A stretch of 64,000 nt of DNA, taken from positions 34,406 through 98,405 of the forward strand of contig JAQGOF010000067.1 in assembly GCA_028293745.1 (NCBI GenBank). Direction: 5' to 3'. This DNA is from Gammaproteobacteria bacterium. GTDB lineage: Bacteria; Pseudomonadota; Gammaproteobacteria; Steroidobacterales; Steroidobacteraceae. Both the position numbers and the translations under genes were made by a program. The notes beneath the pieces were generated by a model. The model did no database searches and was not told where the DNA came from. It saw only the letters and a program-made list of their open reading frames with translations. Of the stretch, positions 30,636 to 43,184 are shown piece after piece. Position 1 is the first letter of the stretch; the number at the start of each line of letters is the position of its first letter.

Positions 30636-32658
30636 AGGGTCGCGTCGCGGCCTCTTCTGGGCGACAGGTGCGTTCGGCGCGGGTGTATTGCTCAACGTCG
30701 ATCGCGTGCCTTCGTGGGTCCCCGTCGCGGCACTAGTTCTGGTCTTTTGGCGCGTGATGGCAGGTTCCCGGTCGTTGCGCCTGCCGGGCGCCGTGATAAG
30801 AACCCTGCTGGCGTTACTGCTGGTTGCAGGTGTCATGCTTCGGTTCCATACGCTCAACGGGCTGAGCGCCGGCACGGCCCTGCTCATATTGATGGGCTCG
30901 GTCAAACTGTTGGAAACCCGCGCTCAACGGGATCAATTCATCGTGGTTGCGGCGGCGGTGTTTCTGTTGGTGGCTGCGTGTCTCGACAGACAAGGCCTGG
31001 TCCGCGCACCGTTGTACCTGTTGCATGCATGGCTGTGTTGTGCCGCGTTGGCGGTTATCGCATACGTTCCCACCGCTTCGGCCCTGGCTTCATCACTGGC
31101 TTCATCGACGGCCCAGGTCGGTCTCGACAATCGCGCCGCCATGCTGCTCGCGGGCCGAAGCCTGCTATTCGCCTTGCCGCTCGCAGTCATGCTGTTCGTG
31201 TTCTTCCCGCGCCTGCCCGGCGCCTTCTGGGCCATTCCCAGGTCCGACGCGGCGCTCACCGGCCTGGGCGACTCGATGAGCCCCGGCAGCATCGCCCAAC
31301 TGACCAACTCATACGAAGTTGCCTTCAGGGCCCACTTCGACGGTCCTCCGCCGCCCCCGCAGGAGCTTTACTGGCGCGGCCCGGTGTTGCACGAATTCGA
31401 CGGCTTCACCTGGCGGCGGACGGCTCACAGCTTCGCCCACATGCAGCCGCTCCAGTATCTTGGCACCGAGTACCGCTACCGCATCGCACTCGAGCCCAGT
31501 GCGCAGCGCTGGTGGTTCTCACTGGATACTGCGACGGGCTCGCCCGTGCCCAAGGTCTATTTCACCTTCGACTACCAGCTGATCTCGGCTGAGCCGGTCA
31601 CGGAAGGAACCAACTACGCGCTCGTGTCGTACACGCACACCCGGGCCATGCAGCCGCTCGCACAGCTCGCGCGTCGTTATGACACCGGGTTGTCCGGGGA
31701 GCGAAATCCCAGGTCGCGCGCGCTGGCGGTCAAGCTTCGCAGTAGTGCGGCGTCCGATGACGCATACGTTGCCTCAGTGCTCGATTTGTTTCGCACGGGT
31801 GGCTTCGAGTACACGTTGACACCGCCGCGGCTCGGTTTCGACTCGGTGGATGATTTCCTATTCAACACCCGGCTGGGGTTTTGCGGACACTACGCCTCGG
31901 CGTTCGTGTTGATGATGCGTGCCGCCGGTATTCCAGCCCGGGTCGTCACCGGCTATCTCGGCGGCGAATGGAACCCCATTGGCCACTACTTCGTCGTGCG
32001 GCAGTCCGACGCACACTCCTGGGCGGAGGTGTGGCTGGATGACCGCGGCTGGACGCGGATAGATCCGACCGCGGTCGTCGCACCCGAGCGCCTGCGCCGC
32101 GGCATTCTCGATATCCTGCCGAACGCCGTCTCCGCGCCGGCCCGGTTCGTGTGGTCGCAACCCTGGCTGGGGGGCCTGTTGCAACGCTGGGACGCGCTCA
32201 ACACGGCGTGGAATGATCGGGTGATCAAGTTCAACTACGGCGATCAGTTGCGCCTGCTGCAGCAGTTCGGGTTCAAGTCTCCGGGGGCCCGGGAGCTGGG
32301 TTGGGCGTTTGGCGCCGGGCTCGTTGGTTGGATGCTGTGGATCGCGTGGCATGTTGGACGGGGAGCGCCGCGATCGCGACCGGACAAACTTGCACGCGCG
32401 TACACCGCTCTGTGCAAGAAACTCGGCCGTGCGGGCGTTACGCGGGAATCACACCAGGGACCGCTGGCATTCGCGGGTGAAGTCTCCAGACACCGGCCCG
32501 ACTTGCCCGCGGATGTGCAGCACCTGCTCCTTCGATATGCTCAATTGCGGTACGGCCGCACGGAAGGTGAGTCATACCTGGCTGACGTGCGTGACTTCGA
32601 GCGAGAAGTCAGCCGGCTGGCTCTACGCGCACGCGCATCAGAAACGCCGCGCCGATGA
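30604..32658 (+). CDS. TgpA-like membrane transglutaminase (DUF3488/DUF4129)
   Basis: 684 aa. An N-terminal block of about six transmembrane segments (about 20-200, DUF3488) precedes a periplasmic transglutaminase-like domain with the triad Cys427 (GFCGHYASAF), His471 (SDAHSWAEVW) and Asp487 (RIDPT). A further membrane segment lies near 567-585, with a DUF4129-like C-terminal tail. The homologue TgpA of Pseudomonas aeruginosa is essential there. It is last in the moxR-DUF58-tgpA set. The 3' end overlaps the converging MFS gene by 50 bases. Its substrate in the periplasm is not known. Confidence 0.9.
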   Translation: MRSVAKTKPPEGSRRGLFWATGAFGAGVLLNVDRVPSWVPVAALVLVFWRVMAGSRSLRLPGAVIRTLLALLLVAGVMLRFHTLNGLSAGTALLILMGSVKLLETRAQRDQFIVVAAAVFLLVAACLDRQGLVRAPLYLLHAWLCCAALAVIAYVPTASALASSLASSTAQVGLDNRAAMLLAGRSLLFALPLAVMLFVFFPRLPGAFWAIPRSDAALTGLGDSMSPGSIAQLTNSYEVAFRAHFDGPPPPPQELYWRGPVLHEFDGFTWRRTAHSFAHMQPLQYLGTEYRYRIALEPSAQRWWFSLDTATGSPVPKVYFTFDYQLISAEPVTEGTNYALVSYTHTRAMQPLAQLARRYDTGLSGERNPRSRALAVKLRSSAASDDAYVASVLDLFRTGGFEYTLTPPRLGFDSVDDFLFNTRLGFCGHYASAFVLMMRAAGIPARVVTGYLGGEWNPIGHYFVVRQSDAHSWAEVWLDDRGWTRIDPTAVVAPERLRRGILDILPNAVSAPARFVWSQPWLGGLLQRWDALNTAWNDRVIKFNYGDQLRLLQQFGFKSPGARELGWAFGAGLVGWMLWIAWHVGRGAPRSRPDKLARAYTALCKKLGRAGVTRESHQGPLAFAGEVSRHRPDLPADVQHLLLRYAQLRYGRTEGESYLADVRDFEREVSRLALRARASETPRR

Positions 32659-33895
32659 CAAACAGGATCGTGATCGACAGGATCGCAAGCCGCGAATCGT
32701 GGGTCAGCAGGGCCACGACGCCCGTCAGTGTAGGCCCGAGAATAGCCGCGGCTTTTCCCATCAGGTTGTAGAAGCCGAAGAATTCCCCGGACTTGCCCGG
32801 TGGCACGAGGCGACCGAACAGCGACCTGGACAGGGATTGAACACCGCCCTGCACGAGGCCGATGATGATGGCCATGATCATGAACTGCGTCTCGGTGCGC
32901 AGGAAATAAGCATAGCCCGCAATGCCCGCATACACGGCGATGCCGATGAGAATGCCGGCACGCGGCCCGATCTTCTGCCCCAGCCACCCAAATCCCAACG
33001 CCGCCGGAAAGCCGACGAACTGCACCACGAGTAGCGCCGTGATGAGGCTATTCTGCTTGAGACCGAGCGACAGGCCGTAGTCCACGGCCATCTTGATGAT
33101 GGTGTTGACACCATCGATGTAGAACCAATAGGCAAGCAGGAACATCAGCAGCGTCCGATCACCCCGGAGGTGCCGCAACGTGTTGAAAAGCTCGGCCGCC
33201 CCGGCACGAATTGCCTCACCAGCCGGTAAGGCCGCCTGTGTGGAGCGCTCACGCACAAACAGGATCGTGAACAGTGTAAAGCCGGCCCACCAGATACCGA
33301 CTGTAACAAATGACCAGCGCACCGCCTCACTGGCATCTGCAAGGCCGAACAGGGCAGGTTTCAAGACCATTGCAACATTGACTGCAAACAGCAGGCCGCC
33401 GCCCAGGTAGCCCATGGCATAGCCGTAACCCGAGACGAGGTCGTACTCGTGTTCTTCGGATACGTCGGTGAGAAGCGAGTCGTAGAACTGGTTGCCGCCC
33501 CAGAATCCGAGCGACGCAACTACATACAGAACAGCCGCGGTGAACCAGTCACCCTTGCTGACCAGGAACATGCCTGCGGTTGCGGCGGCGCCCAATACAG
33601 TGAAGAGCGCCAGAAGGCGCACGCGGGCACTGCTCTTGTCGGCGATGGCGCCTACCAAGGGAGCCACCAGCGCTACCAGGAAGCTTGCCATTCCGTTTGC
33701 GATGCCGAGCCGGAAGGTGCTCTCGGTGGCCGGCACGCCAGCGTTCCAGAACTGTTTGAAGAACAGCGGGAAAAAGCCGGCCATGACTGTGGTCGCGAAC
33801 GAGGAATTCGCCCAGTCATACATCGCCCAGCCAAAGACAGGTCGGCGCGTCAGAACGCGCCGGGTTCCGCTGCTCACGGCCGAAGCACTTGTCAT
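32609..33895 (-). CDS. MFS transporter, UMF1/Vps22-like family
   Basis: 428 aa from ATG 33895 (AGGAAAG twelve bases upstream); the track ORF starts 36 codons earlier, in the prfC-MFS spacer. About twelve membrane segments. The N-terminus VFGWAMYDWANSSFATTVMAGFFPLFF is the hallmark of the UMF1 family related to fungal Atg22. SLGLKQNSLITALLVVQFVGFPAALGFGW and VQGGVQSLSRSLFGRLVPP are also typical. The substrate is unknown. It lies 82 bases downstream of prfC, separated by GC-rich hairpins. Confidence 0.88.
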   Translation of the reverse strand: MTSASAVSSGTRRVLTRRPVFGWAMYDWANSSFATTVMAGFFPLFFKQFWNAGVPATESTFRLGIANGMASFLVALVAPLVGAIADKSSARVRLLALFTVLGAAATAGMFLVSKGDWFTAAVLYVVASLGFWGGNQFYDSLLTDVSEEHEYDLVSGYGYAMGYLGGGLLFAVNVAMVLKPALFGLADASEAVRWSFVTVGIWWAGFTLFTILFVRERSTQAALPAGEAIRAGAAELFNTLRHLRGDRTLLMFLLAYWFYIDGVNTIIKMAVDYGLSLGLKQNSLITALLVVQFVGFPAALGFGWLGQKIGPRAGILIGIAVYAGIAGYAYFLRTETQFMIMAIIIGLVQGGVQSLSRSLFGRLVPPGKSGEFFGFYNLMGKAAAILGPTLTGVVALLTHDSRLAILSITILFVIGAAFLMRVRVEPAG

Positions 33896-33913
33896 GCGCT
33901 GCGCGCAACTTTC

Positions 33914-33965
33914 CTGGGGGATCGCGCAAGCGCGACCCCCGAGGCGTAGCGGCGCGAAGCGCGCC
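33914..33965. terminator. Paired GC-rich hairpins between prfC and the MFS gene
   Basis: GGGGG-A-TCGCGC...GCGCGA-CCCCC (33914-33938) and GGCGCG...CGCGCC (33949-33965) follow the prfC stop on the minus strand. Neither is followed by a T-tract, so termination is possible but unproven; the first ends just before the MFS ribosome site. Confidence 0.35.
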
Positions 33966-33977
33966 GGAGGATAAGAA

Positions 33978-35567
<1,590 letters not shown>

Positions 35568-35760
35568 AATAGCGTCCTTAAAAATGAACAGGCATAGTTT
35601 AGGGCTTCCGCCCCGCCAGCCCCAAAGTCCCACGAATAGCTTGCAACCCAGAGCGGAGATTTGGGGTCACATTGCCGTGTCCATAGGGGGCCACCGAGTC
35701 GAGCACGCCTGCCCTGCGTAAGCTGGTTCCTTGAGCTTGGTAGTCCTTGCCGAGCCCGGC
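35568..35760. other. Intergenic region between rimI and prfC
   Basis: 193 bases with no gene I can support. At the rimI end a hairpin (AGTCCTTG at 35742-35749 with CAGGGACT at 35762-35769, and an inner GAGCC/GGCTC pair) spans the rimI stop codon. Near prfC the minus strand has TAAACT about 40 bases before the TTG start, a weak -10 candidate. I looked for tRNA, 4.5S, 6S and tmRNA features and saw none. Confidence 0.5.
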
Positions 35761-36258
35761 TCAGGGACTGGCGCGTCGGGGTCTGAGGGCTAGCTTGAGC
35801 ACCGCGGCGTCTTCCCGACCACCCACAGCCTGGTAATAGCCACGGCGCATGCCAACCTGCTCGAAGCCGACCGACAGGTAGAGGCGAATGGCAGACGTAT
35901 TCGACGGACGCACTTCCAGGAATACCTCGCTCATGCCGGTAGCTGCTCCCCGGTCGATGAGATAGGTCAGCAATCGCTTGCCAACACCCTGGCAGCGGTG
36001 CACTTCGCTGATGCACAGGTTCAGGACGTGGGCCTCACCAGCGCCCACACTCATCACGCCGTAGCCGATGGTGGCGTCGTTTATTGTTACGACGCGGCAA
36101 ACGTAGCCGACCCTGAGGCAGTCCCTGAAGATACCTTCGCTCCACGGAAACTGATACGACGCACGCTCGACCGCGATGACGTCGGAGACATCCGTTTCGG
36201 CCATGGGTCGGATGAGGACATCCGGAACCGCATCGAGCAGCTCAGGCGCAGTTGCCAT
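35761..36258 (-). CDS. rimI: Ribosomal protein bS18 N-acetyltransferase RimI
   Basis: 165 aa GNAT-fold enzyme. The acetyl-CoA loop reads RCQGVGKRLL (a Q/R-x-x-G-x-G/A variant) and the RimI signature EVRPSNTSAIRLYLSVGFEQVGMRRGYY is complete, with the catalytic-type Glu at its head and the Tyr pair at its end. It acetylates the N-terminus of bS18 in E. coli and may act more broadly. It is 16 bases downstream of the uracil-DNA glycosylase gene, a neighbourhood (pssA-udg-rimI) read in one direction. Confidence 0.9.
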   Translation of the reverse strand: MATAPELLDAVPDVLIRPMAETDVSDVIAVERASYQFPWSEGIFRDCLRVGYVCRVVTINDATIGYGVMSVGAGEAHVLNLCISEVHRCQGVGKRLLTYLIDRGAATGMSEVFLEVRPSNTSAIRLYLSVGFEQVGMRRGYYQAVGGREDAAVLKLALRPRRASP

Positions 36259-36274
36259 CAGAATCTGCGTTGCC

Positions 36275-37075
36275 TTAGGTTATGGTGAGTTCCCGAAACA
36301 CGCTACGCGCAAACTTCAGGTCCTCCCACGCCTTGCGCTTATCGCTGGGGGTGCGCAGGAGGTAAGCCGGATGATACGTCACAATCAGCGGCGTATTAAG
36401 CTCACCGAAATGATGAACCTTCCCTCGCAAACGACCTAACGGAGCGTCGGTGGCCAGGAGGTTCTGCGCCGCGATTCTTCCGACCGCAAGCATGACGCGG
36501 GGCTTAAGCAGCTCGATCTGACGCATCAAGAAGGGGAGACAGGCGGCTACCTCCTCGGGTTTAGGGTCACGGTTGCCGGGCGGCCGGCTCTTCAACACGT
36601 TTGCGATATACACGTTGTTGACACGGTTGAGCCCAATAGCGCGAAGCATGGCGTCCAGCAGATGCCCCGCCCGCCCGACGAATGGCTCACCGCGGCGATC
36701 CTCTTCCGCGCCGGGAGCCTCACCTACGACCAGCCACTGCGCCTCGCGGTTCCCGACACCAAACACGCCCTGTGTGCGGGTGGTGTGCAGGGTACATTTG
36801 GTGCAGGTCAAGACCTCGGCACGCAGGGATTCCCAAGTTGTTACCGTGGACGCTGCAGGGGACGCAACGCGGGATGCAGAGTCGGGACCTGCCGAGGCCG
36901 CGGCGACGCCGCCACCCAGCGACGGCACGGGCTCCTGCATGGCCGCAGCGGCGCCTGCGGTGGACGCGGCAGCGCCCGCGATAGCGACTTCGTCTGCAAC
37001 AGCCACGGCCCGCCGTGACACCCACACGTCCACGCCGATCGCCTGGAGATACTGGTTTCGACGCAGCGAGTCCAT
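36275..37075 (-). CDS. Uracil-DNA glycosylase, family 4-like
   Basis: 266 aa from ATG 37075; the track ORF continues upstream antisense-like through pssA. It removes uracil from DNA. Motif 1 GEAPGAEEDRRGEPFVGRAG and the C-terminal VTYHPAYLLR are diagnostic. The Fe-S ligands CTKC (start of the domain) and Cys in AACLPFL are present, but the expected fourth Cys in the following strand is replaced (KPRVMLAVGR). About 85 residues at the N-terminus are Ala-rich and poorly conserved. Its ATG shares one base with the pssA stop (TGATG). Confidence 0.88.
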   Translation of the reverse strand: MDSLRRNQYLQAIGVDVWVSRRAVAVADEVAIAGAAASTAGAAAAMQEPVPSLGGGVAAASAGPDSASRVASPAASTVTTWESLRAEVLTCTKCTLHTTRTQGVFGVGNREAQWLVVGEAPGAEEDRRGEPFVGRAGHLLDAMLRAIGLNRVNNVYIANVLKSRPPGNRDPKPEEVAACLPFLMRQIELLKPRVMLAVGRIAAQNLLATDAPLGRLRGKVHHFGELNTPLIVTYHPAYLLRTPSDKRKAWEDLKFARSVFRELTIT

Positions 37076-37938
37076 CAGCCCTGGCCAGTCACCGGAGGGC
37101 CGCGAAACAGGCGCCGCAGGCGGCGGGCAACCCACAACACCGGGGCGGACAGCGCATAGGTTGCGAACATCGACAGAAGCATCGCCGGCGGATCGATGGC
37201 GATCAGCACGAAGAACAGCGGCACGATCAGGATGTACACAAACTTGACGCGGCGATCGAGATTGAACTGCTTGAAGCTCGGAAAGCTGAAGCGGCTGACC
37301 ATCAAGGCGCCGGCGAAGGCGGTCAGCATCAGGGCGGCGATCAGCCCGATGAGTCCCGGCTGCGGGAAATGACTCGAGAACCATACGAATGCGGCCACGA
37401 TGGCGGCTGCGGAGGGGCTGGGCAGCCCCTCGAAATAACGCTTGTCGGCCGCGGCCCGCGTATTGAACCGGGCGAGGCGCATCCCCGCCGCGGCGGTGTA
37501 GAAGAAACAGGCCAGCCAGCCGAAACGGCCCCAGTAGTGGCCGTATTCGGCTATTTGCACCACTCCCCACTGGTACGCAACGATGGCAGGTGCAACGCCA
37601 AACGACACCATGTCTGCAAGGCTGTCGTACTCCTTGCCGAAAGCGCTCTCCGTCTTCGTCAGGCGCGCCATGCGCCCATCGAGCGTGTCGAAAATCATCG
37701 CCACGAAGATGGCCGCGCCTGCCGCTGCGAAGTGCTTGTCGATCGCGGCAACGATCGCGTAGAAGCCCGAAAACATGCAGGCTGTGGTCAGCAGGTTCGG
37801 CAACAGGTAAATTCCCTTGCTGCGCGGCTTCAACTCCTCTTCGACTTCCGTCTGCATGGGCAGCGTGTTCTGGCTCGTGCTGTAGGTTTCGGGCCGCATC
37901 TTATCAGGTGCTAAGATCCCGTCCCTCTTGACTGCCAT
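37075..37938 (-). CDS. pssA: CDP-diacylglycerol--serine O-phosphatidyltransferase
   Basis: 287 aa from ATG 37938; internal starts at 37899 (MRPETYS) or 37857 are possible because no clear ribosome site precedes any of them. A membrane enzyme making phosphatidylserine. The CDP-alcohol motif is intact in [32 protein letters not shown], preceded by [23 protein letters not shown] typical of the type II enzyme. About eight hydrophobic segments. It diverges from proS with only 17 bases between the longest starts, which favours a shorter pssA start. Confidence 0.9.
   Translation of the reverse strand: MAVKRDGILAPDKMRPETYSTSQNTLPMQTEVEEELKPRSKGIYLLPNLLTTACMFSGFYAIVAAIDKHFAAAGAAIFVAMIFDTLDGRMARLTKTESAFGKEYDSLADMVSFGVAPAIVAYQWGVVQIAEYGHYWGRFGWLACFFYTAAAGMRLARFNTRAAADKRYFEGLPSPSAAAIVAAFVWFSSHFPQPGLIGLIAALMLTAFAGALMVSRFSFPSFKQFNLDRRVKFVYILIVPLFFVLIAIDPPAMLLSMFATYALSAPVLWVARRLRRLFRGPPVTGQG
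37909..37917 (+). promoter_or_regulatory. Extended -10 element upstream of proS
   Basis: TGCTAAGAT fits an extended -10 (TGn-TAAGAT). The predicted start near 37924 gives a leader of about 32 bases to the proS ATG. It lies inside the pssA frame if pssA starts at 37938, another hint that pssA may start lower. Confidence 0.35.
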
Positions 37939-37955
37939 GGATCCGAACGCACCCG

Positions 37956-39665
37956 ATGAGGCTCTCGCAATACCCGATCAACACCCTGAAAGAAACGCCA
38001 GCCGAAGCGGAGGTGATCAGTCACCAGCTCATGCTTCGGGCCGGATTGATCCGCCGCCTGGCTGCCGGCTTGTACAGCTGGCTCCCGATGGGGCTGCGGA
38101 CCCTACAGAAAGTGGAACGGATTATCCGCGAGGAGATGAATCGCTCCGGTGCGTTCGAGCTCGTCATGCCGGTGGTACAGCCGGCCGAGTTGTGGCAGGA
38201 ATCGCGCCGTTGGGAAGAATACGGTCCCGAGCTGCTGCGCATCCAGGACCGACACAAGCGGGACTATGTCGCCGGGCCCACTCACGAGGAAGTGATTACC
38301 GACATCGCGCGCCGCGACCTGAAGAGCTACCGCCAACTGCCGGTGACTTTCTATCAGATCCAGACGAAATTCAGGGATGAGATCCGGCCGCGCTTCGGGG
38401 TGATGCGGGCGCGCGAGTTCATCATGAAGGACGCCTACTCCTTCCACATAGATCAGCCCTCGCTCCAGGAAGGGTATCGTACGATGTACGATGCCTATAC
38501 GCGGATTTTCACGCGAACTGGGCTCAATTTTCGCGCAGTTCGCGCGGATTCGGGGGCCATCGGCGGCGATGTCTCACAGGAATTCCACGTTCTCGCCTCC
38601 TCCGGTGAGGACGCAATCGTATTCTCGGACGCGGATGACTACGCGGCGAACCTCGAGGCGGCAGCCGCCGTGCCGCCCACAGAGCCACGGCCCGCGCCGA
38701 AGGAACAGCTGACGAAGGTCGTCACGCCGGGTGCGAAGACGATCGAGGACCTTGCGCGCTTCCTGAAGGTGCCACCTTCGAAGACGATCAAGACCCTGCT
38801 TGTGGATGGCCTCGAGGACGAGGTCGTAGCGCTGGTCGTCCGCGGTGATCACGAGCTGAATGCCGTGAAGGCCCAGAAGTTGCCAGGGGTGGCCAATCCC
38901 CTGCACATGGCTAGCGCGGAGCGCATCGCGCGTGCGACAGGCGCAGAGGCGGGGTTCATTGGCCCGATCGGATTTCGCGGCCGTCTCTACGTGGATCACA
39001 GCGCCCTGGCGCTGGCGGATTTCGTCAGCGGCGCGAACGAAAAGGACATGCATTTCACCGGGACGAACTGGGACCGGGACGTGCAGGGAATGGTCGCAGC
39101 CGACATCCGGAACGTGGTCGAAGGCGATCCGAGCCCGTCCGGGCATGGTCGCCTGAAGATCGCCCGGGGAATCGAAGTCGGTCACATCTTCCAGCTCGGG
39201 CAGAAATACAGCCAGCCCATGAAGGGCGTGGTGCTCGATGAAAGCGGCAAGGAAGTGACGCTGCACATGGGCTGCTACGGCATCGGTGTGACGCGCATCG
39301 TGGCCGCCGCCATCGAGCAGAATCACGATGAGCGGGGCATCATCTGGCCGGAGCCGATCGCACCCTTTCAGGTCGTGCTGGTGCCTATGGGCATGCAGAA
39401 ATCGGCACGGGTGCGCGAGGTCGCCGACCGGCTGTATGCGGAGCTCACTGCCGCCGGAATCGAGGTGTTGTACGACGACCGGGACGCCCGCCCGGGGGTC
39501 AAATTCGCGGATGCGGAGCTGCTGGGCATTCCTCACCGCGTCGTTGTCGGTGAGCGCGGATTGGAAGCAGGCAAACTCGAGTACCGCAATCGACGTGATA
39601 CGGAAAGCCAGGAATTCCCGCTCGACGATGCGCTCGCATTCATCCGCTCGCACCTGGCTCGTTGA
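37956..39665 (+). CDS. proS: Prolyl-tRNA synthetase
   Basis: 569 aa, the bacterial ProS length. Class II motifs: [24 protein letters not shown] (motif 1), [27 protein letters not shown] (motif 2) and [17 protein letters not shown] (motif 3). The YbaK-type editing insertion (about 225-380, with [15 protein letters not shown] and GADCHELN-like [10 protein letters not shown]) removes Ala from tRNA-Pro. The anticodon domain ends the protein ([27 protein letters not shown]-like). The lytic transglycosylase start lies within its 3' end. Confidence 0.96.
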   Translation: MRLSQYPINTLKETPAEAEVISHQLMLRAGLIRRLAAGLYSWLPMGLRTLQKVERIIREEMNRSGAFELVMPVVQPAELWQESRRWEEYGPELLRIQDRHKRDYVAGPTHEEVITDIARRDLKSYRQLPVTFYQIQTKFRDEIRPRFGVMRAREFIMKDAYSFHIDQPSLQEGYRTMYDAYTRIFTRTGLNFRAVRADSGAIGGDVSQEFHVLASSGEDAIVFSDADDYAANLEAAAAVPPTEPRPAPKEQLTKVVTPGAKTIEDLARFLKVPPSKTIKTLLVDGLEDEVVALVVRGDHELNAVKAQKLPGVANPLHMASAERIARATGAEAGFIGPIGFRGRLYVDHSALALADFVSGANEKDMHFTGTNWDRDVQGMVAADIRNVVEGDPSPSGHGRLKIARGIEVGHIFQLGQKYSQPMKGVVLDESGKEVTLHMGCYGIGVTRIVAAAIEQNHDERGIIWPEPIAPFQVVLVPMGMQKSARVREVADRLYAELTAAGIEVLYDDRDARPGVKFADAELLGIPHRVVVGERGLEAGKLEYRNRRDTESQEFPLDDALAFIRSHLAR

Positions 39666-40272
39666 CCGCGCGCGAGTCGCGCTAGTTCTCGCGGGTGCGC
39701 TGCTGTCCAGCATCGCAGCCGCGGATCAGCAGCGCGAACCGGAATTGAAAGAGGTCATCCAGCGGGCGATCTCGCAGGCCGAGTGTTTCACAGACCATTA
39801 CGACTCTGCGGTCTGGTACACGCTCATGGAGCCGCGATTGCGGGTCATCGTGAAGGAGCACGATGAGCGGATGGAGATCCTCAAGGAGGTGTACTGCGAG
39901 ACTCACCGCTCAGGCGAGGCGCGCCTGCCGCCTGGCCTCGTCATGGCGGTCATGGACATCGAAAGCCGCTTCAACCGCTGGGCCGTCTCCTCAGCGGGTG
40001 CCGTGGGATTGATGCAGGTCATGCCGTTCTGGCCTGAACGGCTCGGCATCAAGCGCTACGAGCTCATTCACACGGGCCCCAACATCCACATGGGTTGCGC
40101 CATCCTGCGTTACTACCTCCGTTACGAGCGCAACGATGTTCGCAAGGCGCTCGCCCGGTATAACGGCAGCGTCGGTCAGCGCGGGTATCCCGATATGGTG
40201 ATTTCGAGGTGGACGCGTTGGAATGGCGCTGACGACCTGGGGTTCCCGTCGGCGACGCCGCGGCGCAAGTGA
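39628..40272 (+). CDS. Lytic transglycosylase, SLT domain
   Basis: 214 aa from ATG 39628, overlapping proS by 38 bases; the track ORF starts far upstream in the wrong context. A signal peptide ends near SSIAAA (about residue 30). The SLT domain has the catalytic Glu in [25 protein letters not shown] and the ARYNGS motif. It cleaves peptidoglycan glycan strands in the periplasm, forming 1,6-anhydroMurNAc ends. It probably depends on proS transcription. The small size suits a slt70-like C-terminal module alone. Confidence 0.88.
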   Translation: MRSHSSARTWLVDRARVALVLAGALLSSIAAADQQREPELKEVIQRAISQAECFTDHYDSAVWYTLMEPRLRVIVKEHDERMEILKEVYCETHRSGEARLPPGLVMAVMDIESRFNRWAVSSAGAVGLMQVMPFWPERLGIKRYELIHTGPNIHMGCAILRYYLRYERNDVRKALARYNGSVGQRGYPDMVISRWTRWNGADDLGFPSATPRRK

Positions 40273-40307
40273 GGCCCCGTGCGCCGGTGCGGCCACCACC
40301 CTCCACC

Positions 40308-42047
40308 TCAGTGGGCAGTCGGCGGCACCATCATCACGATCCCTTCGCGCCGCGAATCCGCCCCACCCTCGAGGGTCCCATCAGGCTTGCGCCGCAACCC
40401 ATGCAGGCCCGAATTCTCCGCACGCCCCGGCTCGAGATTGATGCCCTTCTCCCGCAGCCCCGCCAACACCTCGGGCGAGAACCGATCGACCTCACCGGCA
40501 ATGTCGTTGCCACGCGCAATCAGGTTGGGCAGCTCGATGGCCGCCTGCATCGACAACTTCCACGCGAACACACCCACCGCGGTCTTCGCGTTGTAGTCGA
40601 GGATCGACGATCCTCCAGGCGACCCGAACGCCGCCACGAAATGCCCGTCGTGATCGACGACGATCACGGGCGCCATGGACGAGCGCGGCCGCTTTCCACC
40701 CTGAACTGCATTCGCAACGGGACCATGCTCATCGGTAGGCCGGAAGGAGAAATCCGTAAGCTGGTTGTTGAGTACGAAACCACCAACCGTGCGGCCCGAA
40801 CCAAACACGGACTCGACAGTTGTGGTCATGGACACGACATTGCCCGCCGAATCCATTACAACAAGGTGACTCGTACCTTGCGCCTCCCGCGTTGCATCCA
40901 CTCCCCGCAACACGCCGGCCAGCTGCCCGGGCGGCGGCGGCGGCCCCAAATGGTCGCCGATCAACCGCGCCCGATCGGCCAGATAGTTGGGATCGAGCAA
41001 GCGCTCCACGGGAACCGGTACGAATTGCGGATCGGCGACGTACCGGTCGCGATCTGCGTACATGAGCCGGCTCGCCTGCGCGAACAGAAACCATGATTGC
41101 GGATCTGACGGCCCGCGATCCGCAATGTCAGTGTGATCGAGTATCGCGAGGAACTGCAGCAAGTTGACACCACTCGACGGAGGTGGCGGTATGCATACCG
41201 AATACTCCCGATACGGACGACACAGCGGCTGCACCCAGTCCGCGCGATAGGAGCCAAGATCCTGCAATGTCATCGTTCCCGGGTACGGTGCCTCATGCGT
41301 TTTCTTTACGATCTCCTCGGCAATGGGTCCTTCGTACAAAGCCTTGGCACCGACCGCTGCGAGCCGCCGAAGGGTGCGCGCGTAGAGCGGATTCTTGAAC
41401 TCGTCGCCCGCTTGCAAGGGTGTCCCGTCCGGACGATGGAACAGAGCCCTGATTTCGGGCGTCGCAGGAAATGCGAAGTTGGGCGCCAGGAAGTTGGCCA
41501 ACCGCTGCGGAACCTTGAAGCCCTCCTCTGCCGCGCGAATCGCCGGCGTAAACAGCTCGCGCCACGGCAACTTGCCGAGTCGCCCCTGCGCGTCGGCAAG
41601 CATCCTCATGGCACCAGGCACGCCCGTCGACCGTCCGGTGCGCACAGCCTGCACATACGACATGGGCTTGCCGTTCTCATCGAGAAACATGTCCGGCGTT
41701 GCACCGGCGGGCGCTTTCTCACGCCCGTCGAGCGCCGTGACCACGTTGGTCCTGGCATCGTAGTACATCATGAAAGAGCCACCACCTATGCCGGAGCTTT
41801 GCGGCTCTACAAGGCCCAACATCGCCTGGATGGCAACTGCTGCATCTACAGCGCTGCCGCCCTTTCGCAGGATCTCAGCGCCCGCCGCCACGGCCAGCGG
41901 GTTGGCCGCAACAACTGCGGCAGTCTGCTTTGCAGCAACCGGTGCAGTGGCGGCCGGAGCGGGCGCCTTGGCCGCAGCGACTGACGCCACGACCGACAAG
42001 GATGCAATCAGGGATAGGCGCAGCGCGCGCAGGCGAAACACAGGCAT
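40308..42047 (-). CDS. ggt: Gamma-glutamyltransferase
   Basis: 579 aa precursor, exported (signal peptide to about residue 25, ASVAAAKAPAPAA). It hydrolyses or transfers the gamma-glutamyl group of glutathione and related compounds in the periplasm. Autocleavage should occur before Thr392 in QGTSHLVVMDSAGN, the N-terminal nucleophile of the small subunit. The substrate-binding segments PQSSGIGGGSFMMYYDA and KRPRSSMAPVIV are conserved. It converges with the transglycosylase gene (35 bases) and follows the acylphosphatase gene by 15 bases. Confidence 0.93.
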   Translation of the reverse strand: MPVFRLRALRLSLIASLSVVASVAAAKAPAPAATAPVAAKQTAAVVAANPLAVAAGAEILRKGGSAVDAAVAIQAMLGLVEPQSSGIGGGSFMMYYDARTNVVTALDGREKAPAGATPDMFLDENGKPMSYVQAVRTGRSTGVPGAMRMLADAQGRLGKLPWRELFTPAIRAAEEGFKVPQRLANFLAPNFAFPATPEIRALFHRPDGTPLQAGDEFKNPLYARTLRRLAAVGAKALYEGPIAEEIVKKTHEAPYPGTMTLQDLGSYRADWVQPLCRPYREYSVCIPPPPSSGVNLLQFLAILDHTDIADRGPSDPQSWFLFAQASRLMYADRDRYVADPQFVPVPVERLLDPNYLADRARLIGDHLGPPPPPGQLAGVLRGVDATREAQGTSHLVVMDSAGNVVSMTTTVESVFGSGRTVGGFVLNNQLTDFSFRPTDEHGPVANAVQGGKRPRSSMAPVIVVDHDGHFVAAFGSPGGSSILDYNAKTAVGVFAWKLSMQAAIELPNLIARGNDIAGEVDRFSPEVLAGLREKGINLEPGRAENSGLHGLRRKPDGTLEGGADSRREGIVMMVPPTAH

Positions 42048-42062
42048 GAGTGATGTCGATCC

Positions 42063-43179
<1,117 letters not shown>

Positions 43180-43184
43180 AACCG

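Noticed and set aside
35568-35760. Possible small RNA gene (tRNA, tmRNA, 4.5S or 6S) between rimI and prfC
   Set aside because: No cloverleaf, CCA end, SRP-type loop or other diagnostic sequence could be found.
36720-37570. N-terminal half of the 431-aa ORF covering the glycosylase and pssA
   Set aside because: Upstream of ATG 37075 it is the shadow of pssA; the glycosylase needs only the part from 37075.
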